From an uncultured Lachnospiraceae bacterium (lineage in GTDB: Bacteria; Bacillota; Clostridia; Lachnospirales; Lachnospiraceae), in assembly GCA_958428365.1 (NCBI GenBank), contig CAUAFT010000008.1, positions 1-64,000 of the forward strand: a stretch of DNA of 64,000 nt, given 5' to 3'. Position numbers and translations under genes: made by a program. Positions within the stretch are counted from its first letter, which is position 1; the number at the start of each line of letters is the position of its first letter. The notes beneath the pieces are model-generated. The model was given only the letters and a program-made list of their open reading frames with translations, was not told the DNA's origin and searched no databases. Positions 35,117 through 44,049 of the stretch are shown here, one piece after another.

Positions 35117-36883
35117 CTACTCCACATCCCGTAAAGCAGCTCTTCCCTCTTCGCCTGTACGAACCTTGACAACCTGTGCCACGTCGTATACAAAGATCTT
35201 TCCATCTCCGATATGTCCTGTATAGAGGGCCTTCTTGGCAGCCTCGATCACATCTTCTACCGGAATCTTTCCTACTACAACCTCTACCTTCATTTTCGGA
35301 AGGAGTGTTGCATCTAATTCAGCTCCACGATAACGCTCGCCGGAACCCTTCTGAACACCACAGCCCATAACCTGTGTACAGGTCATACCTGTGACTCCAA
35401 GTTCGTTCATCGCTTTCTTTAACTTATCGTAACGTGTGAGTTTTGCAATAATTACCACCTTGTAAATTCCTGATGGATCATGCGGCATAGTCACTACCTT
35501 GACGGAAGCGTCCTTCACCGCCTCAGAAGCAGCTTCATACTCTGATTCACCGAGATCTGTATTCTCATTGACACTCATGGTGGAGTCAGACATATCCATA
35601 ATAGCGAATCCTGCATATGCGGATGGAAGTCCATGCTCTGTAGCATCCAGACCTGTGATTTCCTCTTCTTCTGATACACGAAGACCTACGGTCTTTTTCA
35701 AAATAACAAATACGATGGTGATAGTCACTACAGCCCATGCTGCTGTCACAAACATACCAAACAACTGAAGTCCTAACTGTTTAAATCCGCCGCCGTAGAA
35801 TAATCCCTCCTGGATTCCTGCTACTTCAAATCCAGGTGCGGAAGAGGTTGCAAATAAACCAACTGCAATGGTTCCCCAGATACCGTTGAACATATGTACC
35901 GCAACAGCACCTACCGGGTCATCCACATGAAGCACATTATCTACGAACCATACGCCAAACACTACCAAAAGTCCTGCCACAGCTCCGATAATCGCTGCGC
36001 CTGCACAATCTGTTACATCACAAGGTGCGGTAATTGCTACCAGACCTGCCAGAGATGCGTTCAAACACATGGACACATCCGGTTTGCCGTATCTGATCCA
36101 GGTAAATATCATACATACTACCGTTGCTACTGCCGGCGCTACAGTGGTGGCTAAGAAGATCGATCCCAGCGTATCCACATCCGTAGCTGCTGCTCCGTTG
36201 AATCCATACCAACCGAACCAGAGGATGAATACACCCAATGCACCGATGACCAGGTTGTGTCCCGGAATGGCATTTACTTTTGTAATCTTTCCATCTTTGT
36301 CTTTACTGAACTTACCAATACGAGGTCCAAGGAAGGCTGCTCCGATCAATGCGCAGATACCGCCTACCATATGAATACAGTTAGAACCCGCATAATCGTG
36401 GAATCCCATATTCACCAGGAAACCATCACCCCAGGTCCAGTGAGCTTCAATCGGATAAATAATTCCCGAAATCACTGCGGAGTAAATACAATAGGTAACG
36501 AATTTTGTTCTCTCTGCCATGGCGCCGGATACAATGGTGGCTGTTGTGGCACAGAATACCAGGTTAAATACAAAGCCCGAATAACTGAACTGAGCATAGT
36601 CTGTGAATACGGCAAATCCCGGTGTTCCTAAGATTCCCAGAAAGTCCGATTTGCCCTCCGCTGCCGGAAGCATCAGCGATGCTCCGATCAAAAACCACAT
36701 GATGGTTCCAATACAGAAGTCCATGAGGTTTTTCATAATAATGTTTCCTGCGTTCTTTGCTCTGGTAAAGCCTGCCTCTACCATGGCGAATCCTGCCTGC
36801 ATCCAGAATACCAGTGCGGCGCCGATTAAAAACCATACGCCATAGACGCTGTCATTGATTGCCTGCATAATTTCATTTGTCAT
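35117..36883 (-). CDS. amt: Ammonium transporter fused to a P-II signal domain
   Basis: A 588-residue fusion. Residues 1 to about 410 form an Amt channel with FAMVEAGFTRAKNAGN and both pore histidines (H171 in HMVGGICALIG, H330 in HMFNGIWGTIA). After a linker of about 60 residues, residues 472-583 form a P-II domain. Its T-loop GVQKGSGERYRGAEL contains the tyrosine (about Y518) that is uridylylated in some P-II proteins, and TGHIGDGKIFV closes the ATP site. Ammonium uptake is thus tied to an attached nitrogen/energy sensor. It lies downstream of type III glutamine synthetase. Confidence 0.93.
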   Translation of the reverse strand: MTNEIMQAINDSVYGVWFLIGAALVFWMQAGFAMVEAGFTRAKNAGNIIMKNLMDFCIGTIMWFLIGASLMLPAAEGKSDFLGILGTPGFAVFTDYAQFSYSGFVFNLVFCATTATIVSGAMAERTKFVTYCIYSAVISGIIYPIEAHWTWGDGFLVNMGFHDYAGSNCIHMVGGICALIGAAFLGPRIGKFSKDKDGKITKVNAIPGHNLVIGALGVFILWFGWYGFNGAAATDVDTLGSIFLATTVAPAVATVVCMIFTWIRYGKPDVSMCLNASLAGLVAITAPCDVTDCAGAAIIGAVAGLLVVFGVWFVDNVLHVDDPVGAVAVHMFNGIWGTIAVGLFATSSAPGFEVAGIQEGLFYGGGFKQLGLQLFGMFVTAAWAVVTITIVFVILKKTVGLRVSEEEEITGLDATEHGLPSAYAGFAIMDMSDSTMSVNENTDLGESEYEAASEAVKDASVKVVTMPHDPSGIYKVVIIAKLTRYDKLKKAMNELGVTGMTCTQVMGCGVQKGSGERYRGAELDATLLPKMKVEVVVGKIPVEDVIEAAKKALYTGHIGDGKIFVYDVAQVVKVRTGEEGRAALRDVE

Positions 36884-36900
36884 AATCTATTCCTCCTCTG

Positions 36901-36962
36901 TAAAAAATAAAAAGAGACACTTATCCAATTTCCACAGCTTCGTGGTTCGAATAAATGTCTCT
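36901..36962 (-). terminator. Terminator-like hairpin in the glnA-amt gap
   Basis: On the minus strand AGAGACATTTAT pairs with ATAAGTGTCTCT (one G-U pair) around a second small hairpin CCACgaagctGTGG, then runs into TTTTATTTTTTA. It begins 16 bases after the glnA stop and its T-run ends just before the amt ribosome binding site (GAGGAGG). There is little room for an amt promoter after it, so amt may depend on readthrough. Confidence 0.8.
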
Positions 36963-36978
36963 ATTTAACTTATTAATT

Positions 36979-39114
36979 CTATACCTCGAAGATCAGATCT
37001 CCGTAGGATGGCATTGGCCACATATCTTTGTCCACGATCATCTCTAACTTATCGATCGGGGCACGAAGTGCATCCATAGCTGTCTTTACTTCATCTCTGT
37101 ATGCAACAGCCTGATCTCTTCCCTCTTCCATGGCAGCCGCCTTGTCGGTAGCCTCCTGTAATTTTGCAAGAGCTGCCTTTGCCTCAGCCAGCAGATCGGA
37201 GGTCTCCGTGAGGAGCTCTGTCTGAACGCTTACATCCGCATCGCATGCTGCCTTTACGGAGTTGATGGACTCTGCAAGTGAGGTCGCATACTTGATAACT
37301 GCCGGAATGATCTGTTTTGCGGCAATGTTGAGCATTGCTCTCGCCTCGATATTAATGGTCTTTGCGTAGTTCTCATACTCAACCTCCACGCGGGACTCTA
37401 ACTCTGCCTTTGTAAATACGCCGAATTTCTCAAATAACTCTACGGATTTATCGGTAGCCATGCAAGGAATTGCATCCACCATGGACTTGATGTTCGGGAG
37501 ACCGCGTTTCTCAGCTTCCTCCACCCATCCGTCGGAGTAACCGTTTCCATTGAATACGATTCTCTGATGCTCTGTCACGTTTTTCTTAATCAGATCATGT
37601 AATGCCACATCGAAGTCATCGGCTTTTTCAAGAACATCGCATGCCTCTGCAAATGCCTCTGCCACGATGGTATTCAAGACTACGTTCGGCTGTGCGATGG
37701 AAGCCTTGGATCCTACCATACGGAACTCGAATTTATTTCCGGTAAATGCAAACGGTGAAGTTCTGTTACGGTCTGTTGCATCCTTCATGAAATCAGGAAG
37801 GGTGGCAACTCCGGTATCTAAGATCTCGCCCTCTAAGCTTCTGGTTGCGGAACCGGTGCTGATCAACTGTTTTAATACGTCCTCTAACTGTGCTCCTAAG
37901 AATACGGAGATGATAGCAGGCGGCGCCTCGTTGGCTCCCAGTCTGTGGTCATTTCCAACATCCGCTGCGGATGCTCTTAAGATGTCCGCATGTTTATCTA
38001 CTGCTTTTAAGATACAGGATAATACCAGCAGGAACTGCATATTCTCATGCGGTGTATCGCCCGGATCTAAGAGGTTGATGCCGTCGTCTGTGGTGATGGA
38101 CCAGTTGTTGTGCTTACCGGAACCGTTCACGCCTGCGAATGGCTTCTCATTTAACAGGCAGTGGAGTCCATGACGCTCAGCCACTTTCTTTAAGGTCTCC
38201 ATTACCAACTGGTTGTGATCTACTGCGATGTTGCACTCTGCATAGATCGGAGCCAGCTCGTGCTGTGCCGGAGCCACCTCGTTGTGCTGTGTCTTGGCAG
38301 ATACACCTAATTTCCAAAGCTCTTTATTGACGTCCTTCATAAAGGAAGCGATTCTCTCACGGATGGCTCCGAAGTAATGATCGTCCATCTCCTGTCCTTT
38401 TGCAGGCGGCGCTCCGAATAAGGTACGTCCGGTATAGATCAGGTCTTTTCTCTTTAAGTATTTCTCTTCATCTACTAAGAAGTACTCCTGCTCCGGTCCA
38501 ACGGAAGGGGTCACCTTCTTAGAAGTAGTATTTCCAAATAATCTTAAAAGGCGGAGGGACTGCTCATTGATCGCTGCCATGGAACGAAGAAGCGGTGTTT
38601 TCTGATCCAGCGCCTCTCCTGTGTAGGAGCAGAACGCGGTCGGAATACAGAGGATCGCTCCTGCTGCGTCCTGACGGACAAATGCCGGTGAGGTACAATC
38701 CCATGCTGTATAACCTCTTGCCTCGAAGGTTGCTCTCAATCCTCCGGAAGGGAAGGAAGATGCATCCGGCTCGCCCTTGATCAATTCCTTACCGGAGAAG
38801 CTCATCAGTACTTTGCCGTTTGGCATCGGGGCTGTGATAAAGGAGTCATGCTTCTCAGCGGTTGCTCCGGTCAATGGTTGGAACCAGTGGGTGTAATGGG
38901 TCGCACCCTTTTCGATCGCCCACTCTTTCATCTCGTGAGCCACCACATCAGCGGTCTCTAAATCCAGCTCTTTGCCTTCCTCCATGACCTCTTTCATTTT
39001 CTTGTAAACTTTTTTTGGCAGACGTTCCTGCATTACTGCATCGTTAAATACATTGTCACCAAAAATATCTGCTACGTTAAAGTATTCTGTAGTTTCCATC
39101 ATTCTCTCTTCCAT
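36979..39114 (-). CDS. glnA: Glutamine synthetase type III
   Basis: Makes glutamine from glutamate, ammonia and ATP. The roughly 711-residue length and motifs [52 protein letters not shown] and [17 protein letters not shown] mark the large GSIII form found in Clostridia and Bacteroidetes. I start it at 39114, where AAAGGA lies 9 bases upstream; the frame opens 8 codons earlier without a site. It leads a nitrogen block with the amt-P-II fusion. Confidence 0.95.
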   Translation of the reverse strand: MEERMMETTEYFNVADIFGDNVFNDAVMQERLPKKVYKKMKEVMEEGKELDLETADVVAHEMKEWAIEKGATHYTHWFQPLTGATAEKHDSFITAPMPNGKVLMSFSGKELIKGEPDASSFPSGGLRATFEARGYTAWDCTSPAFVRQDAAGAILCIPTAFCSYTGEALDQKTPLLRSMAAINEQSLRLLRLFGNTTSKKVTPSVGPEQEYFLVDEEKYLKRKDLIYTGRTLFGAPPAKGQEMDDHYFGAIRERIASFMKDVNKELWKLGVSAKTQHNEVAPAQHELAPIYAECNIAVDHNQLVMETLKKVAERHGLHCLLNEKPFAGVNGSGKHNNWSITTDDGINLLDPGDTPHENMQFLLVLSCILKAVDKHADILRASAADVGNDHRLGANEAPPAIISVFLGAQLEDVLKQLISTGSATRSLEGEILDTGVATLPDFMKDATDRNRTSPFAFTGNKFEFRMVGSKASIAQPNVVLNTIVAEAFAEACDVLEKADDFDVALHDLIKKNVTEHQRIVFNGNGYSDGWVEEAEKRGLPNIKSMVDAIPCMATDKSVELFEKFGVFTKAELESRVEVEYENYAKTINIEARAMLNIAAKQIIPAVIKYATSLAESINSVKAACDADVSVQTELLTETSDLLAEAKAALAKLQEATDKAAAMEEGRDQAVAYRDEVKTAMDALRAPIDKLEMIVDKDMWPMPSYGDLIFEV

Positions 39115-39265
39115 GCTTATACATCCTTTCTTTGACATTTTCTACAAATGCATCCCCTAAGTTGTGTGCCGTAAGTAGAAGTAGTTCATGATTTCTTTTC
39201 TGTTTCAAGACGAACCCGGAAGGTTTTCACATCATCAGTCTCTATTTTCCTTTATGATATGAAAA

Positions 39266-39296
39266 AAGGGCGCTCCACTACTAATGGAACACCCTT
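39266..39296 (-). terminator. Leader hairpin before glnA (attenuator or fba terminator)
   Basis: On the minus strand AAGGGTGTTCCA pairs with TGGAGCGCCCTT in a 12-bp stem with two G-U pairs, followed by TTTTTT. The same bases are two mismatches on the plus strand, so the fold is specific to minus-strand RNA. It is 168 bases past the fba stop and about 12 bases after a likely glnA start point. Confidence 0.75.
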
Positions 39297-39314
39297 GTTC
39301 TAATCTCTGCTAAT

Positions 39315-39343
39315 AAGATACTCCAATTCTTTTAAAATTGCAA
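39315..39343 (-). promoter_or_regulatory. Probable glnA promoter
   Basis: On the minus strand TTGCAA (39338-39343), a 17-base spacer and TATCTT (39315-39320), with an A/T-rich upstream region. The transcript would enter the hairpin at 39266-39296 almost at once and then carry a leader of about 150 bases to the glnA ATG. No other gene is seen in 39115-39463. Confidence 0.5.
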
Positions 39344-39463
39344 TAGAATTTTTGGATTTTTTCTTTATTCTCTATTTTTTATAAATAATTTGATTTTTTG
39401 AATCGATTTTTGTCGAATCTCACCATAAATCGTTCATGCCAAAATCTCCGAAGCACACACTTC

Positions 39464-40327
39464 TTAAGCCTTGCCCACGGAACCAAACCACTCGAACTTA
39501 TCGCGGACGGTCTGCTTGATTGCCTCTGTTCCCGGCTTTAAGAGCTTACGAGGATCAAATCCTTTGCCCTCCAGATCCTTGCCTGCTTCAATATACTTAC
39601 GAACCTCTGCGGAAAACGCAAGCTGGCACTCTGTATTCACGTTGATCTTGCACACGCCTAAGTCGATGGACTTGCGGATCATGTCTGCCGGTATTCCGGT
39701 TCCTCCGTGAAGTACCAACGGAAGATCTCCCGTGAGCTGCTGGATGGCGTCTAAGGTCTCAAAGCTGAGTCCCGCCCAGTTCTCAGGATATTTTCCATGG
39801 ATGTTGCCGATTCCCGCCGCCAGAAGGTCGATTCCGGTCTCCGCGATCAGCTTGCATTCCTGAGGATCCGCACACTCGCCCATGGCAACCTTGCCGTCCT
39901 CCTCGCCGCCGATGGCGCCGACTTCTGCTTCCACGGTGATGCCCTGTTTGTGAGCCATCTCCACGATCTCCTTGGTGAGCTTCAGATTCTCTTCGATCGG
40001 ATTATGGGAGCCATCGTACATAATGGAGGTAAAGCCTGCCTCCATGCACTTTATGCAGGCATCATATCCGCCGTGATCCAGATGGATCGCAACCGGAACG
40101 GTAATATTCAACTCTTCGATCATGCCCTTTACCATACCCACGATCGTCTTATATCCGCCCATGTATTTTCCCGCGCCTTCAGATACTCCTAAGATTACCG
40201 GGGAATTCAACTCTTGTGCAACTTCCAGTACTGCCTTCGTCCATTCCAGATTGTTAATATTGATCTGTGCCACTGCGTAGTGTTCTTTCTTTGCTTTTGC
40301 AAGCATTTCCTTTGTTGATACTAACAT
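39464..40327 (-). CDS. fba: Class II fructose-bisphosphate aldolase
   Basis: A 287-residue zinc aldolase cleaving fructose 1,6-bisphosphate in glycolysis. HLDHGG (82-87) contains the catalytic Asp84 and zinc His85; GNIHGKYP and VLHGGTGIP supply other metal and phosphate ligands. The same fold serves tagatose-bisphosphate aldolases, but the sequence and lone context fit the glycolytic enzyme. GGAGGG precedes the ATG. Confidence 0.92.
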   Translation of the reverse strand: MLVSTKEMLAKAKKEHYAVAQININNLEWTKAVLEVAQELNSPVILGVSEGAGKYMGGYKTIVGMVKGMIEELNITVPVAIHLDHGGYDACIKCMEAGFTSIMYDGSHNPIEENLKLTKEIVEMAHKQGITVEAEVGAIGGEEDGKVAMGECADPQECKLIAETGIDLLAAGIGNIHGKYPENWAGLSFETLDAIQQLTGDLPLVLHGGTGIPADMIRKSIDLGVCKINVNTECQLAFSAEVRKYIEAGKDLEGKGFDPRKLLKPGTEAIKQTVRDKFEWFGSVGKA

Positions 40328-40363
40328 ATTTGCCCTCCATAATCTCTTTTTTCATATATTTAC

Positions 40364-40392
40364 AGTATACTTTCAATTTGCCTCAAATTCAA
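40364..40392 (-). promoter_or_regulatory. Promoter of fba
   Basis: On the minus strand TTGAAT (40387-40392), a 17-base spacer and TATACT (40364-40369), about 37 bases before the ATG. Confidence 0.7.
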
Positions 40393-40406
40393 GTATTTAT
40401 GCATAA

Positions 40407-41288
40407 TTAAACCACAATATCGATCGCCTTGCAATGATTTATGATCTCCACATCCTGATGGTCTCCGCCGTACTCCCCGTCTAATGTCCACGGGACTTCT
40501 TCCTCTGCGTGAAACCTTACCCGGTCGGCACGGAAGGAATCAATGAGATCCGTGGTGTCTTTCAGATTCGTCAGGCTGGCGATGATCTGATTCAGCTCAA
40601 TGATATTCTTCGGCTTGTGGATCAACGTTACCTCAAACAGCCCGTCGTCCAGCTTGACATTTTTTCCCGTCATGCCTTTAAATCCGCCGACGGAGGTGGA
40701 ATTGGTAATCATTCCCAGCAGAAAGTCCCCTTCGATCTCCTTCCCGTCATATTCCACCTTCATATGATAGGATTTGATGGAATGAAGTCTTTTCGCTCCC
40801 TCTAAAATATATGCCACATGCCCCAGAACATTCTTCAGCTCCTGGCTGGTGGCATAGGAGACGTCGGTGAAAATGCCAAACGCCGCCACATAGATAAAAT
40901 AATCTCCGTTAAATTCTCCCACATCGCTGGAGAACGGCGTTCCCGACACGGCGGTCCTGGCCGCCTGGATCATATCCTTTGGTATTTCCAGAGAGTTGGC
41001 AAAATCGTTGGTACTGCCCGCCGGAATATAGCCCAGAGGTCTTTTCACCTCGCTTTGCATCATTCCGGTCACTGCCTCATCCAGGGTACCGTCGCCGCCG
41101 CTGCATACCACCAGATCGTAGTCTTTCGCCTGGTCTCTCACCACATTGGTGGCGTCCTCTCTCTCCTGCGTGGTATGTACGTTGACCTCATACCCCTCTT
41201 TTATCATCAGATCAACGATTTCCAGAAGTTTGTTTTTAATCTGTCCCTTACCGGAATGTCCATTGATTACAAACAGTAGCTTTTTCAT
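40407..41288 (-). CDS. YegS/BmrU family lipid kinase
   Basis: A 293-residue kinase of the diacylglycerol-kinase catalytic family. GGDGTLDEA (64-72), PLGYIPAGSTNDFA and the C-terminal WTLDGEYGG are typical. Members phosphorylate diacylglycerol or related lipids at the membrane face; the exact substrate is unknown. It starts 4 bases after the whiA stop and ends the uvrC-hprK-murB-rapZ-whiA series. Confidence 0.9.
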   Translation of the reverse strand: MKKLLFVINGHSGKGQIKNKLLEIVDLMIKEGYEVNVHTTQEREDATNVVRDQAKDYDLVVCSGGDGTLDEAVTGMMQSEVKRPLGYIPAGSTNDFANSLEIPKDMIQAARTAVSGTPFSSDVGEFNGDYFIYVAAFGIFTDVSYATSQELKNVLGHVAYILEGAKRLHSIKSYHMKVEYDGKEIEGDFLLGMITNSTSVGGFKGMTGKNVKLDDGLFEVTLIHKPKNIIELNQIIASLTNLKDTTDLIDSFRADRVRFHAEEEVPWTLDGEYGGDHQDVEIINHCKAIDIVV

Positions 41289-41292
41289 AGTT

Positions 41293-42210
41293 CTACGCTC
41301 CGTCTTTTTCTATTGCAAAACATTCATCTGCCAAAGATCCATCTTCTCCCCGGCGGATCCTCTCATTCTCCGCCAGCATTCCCAGCTTGCGCAGTCTGTG
41401 ATTGACCCCGGATTTTCCCACCGGAGGGTCCAGGCAGGCGCCCAGCTCCTTTAAGGTGGCGTCGGGATATTCCAGACGCACCTGCGCCATCTCCAAAAGA
41501 GGCGGCGAGAGCTGTTCCAGCCCCACAGTCTTTTGCAGATACCGGATGTCCTCCAACTGCTTTACCGCAGCGGAGACCGTCTTGTGGATATTTGCCGTCT
41601 CACAGTTCACCTTGCGGTTTACACTGTTGCGCATCTCCTTTAGGATACGCACGTTTTCCAGATTCATTAAGGAAACCGGAGCCTCCATAATGTTCAGGAT
41701 ATCTACGATCTGTTCGCCCTCCTTGAGATAGACCACATGGCTTTTCTTGCGTTGTACGATCTTTGCCTCCATCCCAAAGCTGTTGATGATCTCCTGTAAC
41801 TGTTTCGCTTTTTTCTCACTGTTGCATACAATCTCAAAATGATAGGATTTCTCCGGGTCGCTCATGGACCCCGACGTCAGAAATGCTCCTCTGATAAACG
41901 CCCGCTTACAGCAGGCATTCTGAAGATAACTGCTCTTTACGGTCAAATCCTCGTGAAAAAGATTCCGCGTCATCTGACTTTCTTCGATATTGGTTATGCA
42001 TGTCTTAATATTATATGTTTTTTTTGCCAAAGTAAAGTACTTTCTGACCAGCTCTTCATTCTCTGTTTCAAAGGAAAGGAAACTGCCCTGCTCATCCTGC
42101 ATTTCCCTTCCCGAAAAATTCAAAAAAGCTGCCAGCTCCGCCAGCTGGCAGTGTCTGCTTCTGCTGACATGCTCCGTCAGCTCTCTTTTTACCTCACCGG
42201 AAAACGACAT
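41293..42210 (-). CDS. whiA: DNA-binding protein WhiA
   Basis: A 305-residue protein with an N-terminal LAGLIDADG-like domain (SFSGEVKRELTEH, RGAFLTSGSMSDPEKSYHFE). A C-terminal helix-turn-helix reads PDATLKELGACLDPPVGKSGVNHRLRKL. WhiA controls cell division and sporulation in actinobacteria and influences division in Bacillus. It follows rapZ by one base. Confidence 0.95.
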   Translation of the reverse strand: MSFSGEVKRELTEHVSRSRHCQLAELAAFLNFSGREMQDEQGSFLSFETENEELVRKYFTLAKKTYNIKTCITNIEESQMTRNLFHEDLTVKSSYLQNACCKRAFIRGAFLTSGSMSDPEKSYHFEIVCNSEKKAKQLQEIINSFGMEAKIVQRKKSHVVYLKEGEQIVDILNIMEAPVSLMNLENVRILKEMRNSVNRKVNCETANIHKTVSAAVKQLEDIRYLQKTVGLEQLSPPLLEMAQVRLEYPDATLKELGACLDPPVGKSGVNHRLRKLGMLAENERIRRGEDGSLADECFAIEKDGA

Positions 42211-42211
42211 C

Positions 42212-43081
42212 CTACTTTCCTCTCAACGCATCTTTTCCTATATCTCTGTGTTCAATCTTGATCCCGTAGCCGGAGCGGTCCTTCAATCGGTTGTAAAGCT
42301 CGTTGGCAAGGGTCACGGAACGGTGCTTGCCTCCGGTACATCCGATACTGATGACCAGCTGGCTCTTCCCTTCGGAAATATAGTTGGGGATCAGAAATTC
42401 CACCATGTCCTCTAATTTATTCAAAAAGTCGTGGGCTTCCTTATACTGCATGACAAAATCCTGGATCTCTATATCGTTTCCGGTCTTTGCCCGAAGTCCC
42501 TCCACATAATAGGGATTCGGCAAAAATCTCACATCAAAGACCAGGTCGGAATCTGTCGGGATCCCATACTTGAATCCAAAGGAGAGAACGGTGATATACA
42601 TGCTCCGGTACTCCTGCTCTTTAATAAAGATCTTTTCCAGCTCCACCTTCAATTCCCTTGAGAGCAGACGACTGGTGTCAATGATATAATCTGCCTGTTT
42701 TTTGAGAAACTCCAACTTTTTCCGTTCCAGAACAATGCCCTTATCCACCCGCTCTGCTCCTGACAGGGGATGGGTTCTGCGACTCTCCTTATAACGCTTG
42801 ATCAGCACGGAGTCCTCCGCCTCCAAAAAGAGGATCTCAAAAGCGATGCCCTGGGTGCGAATACGGTTCAGCACATCCTGCAACTCTCCCAAAGCCTCTC
42901 CGCTTCGAATGTCAATGCTGACCGCCACCTTCGAACGCTTCGACGCCACTGCCAGCTCCACAAATTTTTCCATCAGAGGGATCGGAAGGTTATCCACACA
43001 GTAATAACCCATATCCTCCATCATTTTTACCGCCGTACCTTTTCCTGCCCCGGACATTCCTGTCACAATCACAAATTTCAT
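42212..43081 (-). CDS. rapZ: RapZ/YvcJ family nucleotide-binding RNase adapter
   Basis: A 289-residue P-loop protein. GMSGAGKGTAVK is near residue 7, and the C-terminal domain has DVRFLPNPYYV and SIGCTGGKHRSV. In enterobacteria RapZ controls amino-sugar synthesis through small RNAs; in Firmicutes the role is less clear. I start it at 43081, overlapping the murB stop (ATGA) with GGAG upstream, rather than 13 codons earlier. The yvcK gene that usually follows is absent here. Confidence 0.94.
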   Translation of the reverse strand: MKFVIVTGMSGAGKGTAVKMMEDMGYYCVDNLPIPLMEKFVELAVASKRSKVAVSIDIRSGEALGELQDVLNRIRTQGIAFEILFLEAEDSVLIKRYKESRRTHPLSGAERVDKGIVLERKKLEFLKKQADYIIDTSRLLSRELKVELEKIFIKEQEYRSMYITVLSFGFKYGIPTDSDLVFDVRFLPNPYYVEGLRAKTGNDIEIQDFVMQYKEAHDFLNKLEDMVEFLIPNYISEGKSQLVISIGCTGGKHRSVTLANELYNRLKDRSGYGIKIEHRDIGKDALRGK

Positions 43082-43998
43082 GTAAAATCTCCAACCATCT
43101 TTACTTCCGGTTCCAGCCATACTCCGAACTGTCTTTGAACCTCTTTTTGCACTTCCTGAATCAACCGATAGATGTCGGATGCCGTCGCCGCTTCCTTATT
43201 GATGACAAAGCCGCAATGTTTTTCCGACACCGCCGCTCCCCCGATCTGAAAGCCCCGAAGTCCTGCATCCATAATCAGTTTTCCTGCAAAATATCCCTCC
43301 GGACGCTTGAAGGTGCTTCCGGCGCTGGGATATTCCAGGGGCTGTTTTTCCAGCCGTTTTGCCTTTAACTCTTCCATCCTGTCCCGGATCTTATCCGGAT
43401 CTCCCTCTTTTAATAAAAGCTCTGCCTCCAGCACAATGTAGTGGTTCTGAATGATACTACTATGGCGGTAGGAAAGCTCCAGCTCCTCCAGGCTCAGTCT
43501 CTTTTCTCTGCCCTCAGAAGTCAGGACGGTGACGCTCTCGATGATATCCTTCATCTCCCCGCCGTAGGCTCCGGCGTTCATAACCACCGCGCCGCCCACA
43601 CAGCCCGGTATTCCCGCCGCAAATTCCATTCCGGTGAGTCCTGCTTCCAACGCCCGGTGGGCTGTTCGGGAGAGAAGAGCCCCTGCCTGGACGACGATCC
43701 GTTCTCCCTCTACACGGATCTTATCCATCTCTTTTCCGATCTCAATGACGGCTCCGCTGATTCCCTGATCGGATACCAGAAGATTGCTGCCGTTTCCGAT
43801 CAAAAGAAACGGCACTTCCCATTCCCGGCAGATTTGCACCACATCCGCCAGCTCTTCCCTGGTCGGCGTCAGATAATACTCCACCGGACCGCCTACCCGG
43901 AAGGTGGTATGCCTTCCCATGGGTTCCTGTGACCGGATCCGCTCTGCCCCTGTCGCCTGAAGCAGAGCTTTTTCAAACTTTTCCTTTTCTTTGACCAT
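43078..43998 (-). CDS. murB: UDP-N-acetylenolpyruvoylglucosamine reductase
   Basis: MurB makes UDP-N-acetylmuramic acid. The FAD-binding part has HTTFRVGGPVEYYL, LLIGNGSNLLVSDQG and GIPGCVGGAVVMNAGAYGGE; the C-terminal part has PSAGSTFKRP. About 306 residues, the short type II form. I prefer the ATG at 43998; a TTG seven codons upstream is possible because the ribosome site AAAGGG is unusually close. It overlaps rapZ by 4 bases. Confidence 0.94.
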   Translation of the reverse strand: MVKEKEKFEKALLQATGAERIRSQEPMGRHTTFRVGGPVEYYLTPTREELADVVQICREWEVPFLLIGNGSNLLVSDQGISGAVIEIGKEMDKIRVEGERIVVQAGALLSRTAHRALEAGLTGMEFAAGIPGCVGGAVVMNAGAYGGEMKDIIESVTVLTSEGREKRLSLEELELSYRHSSIIQNHYIVLEAELLLKEGDPDKIRDRMEELKAKRLEKQPLEYPSAGSTFKRPEGYFAGKLIMDAGLRGFQIGGAAVSEKHCGFVINKEAATASDIYRLIQEVQKEVQRQFGVWLEPEVKMVGDFT

Positions 43999-44049
43999 AA
44001 TCCCTTTTTCTATTCTCAATTCTATGATTTATGAACTTCCCGGTTATTT

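Noticed and set aside
39115..39260. Glutamine riboswitch in the glnA leader
   Set aside because: I could not find the conserved core of the known glnA or downstream-peptide motifs on the minus strand.
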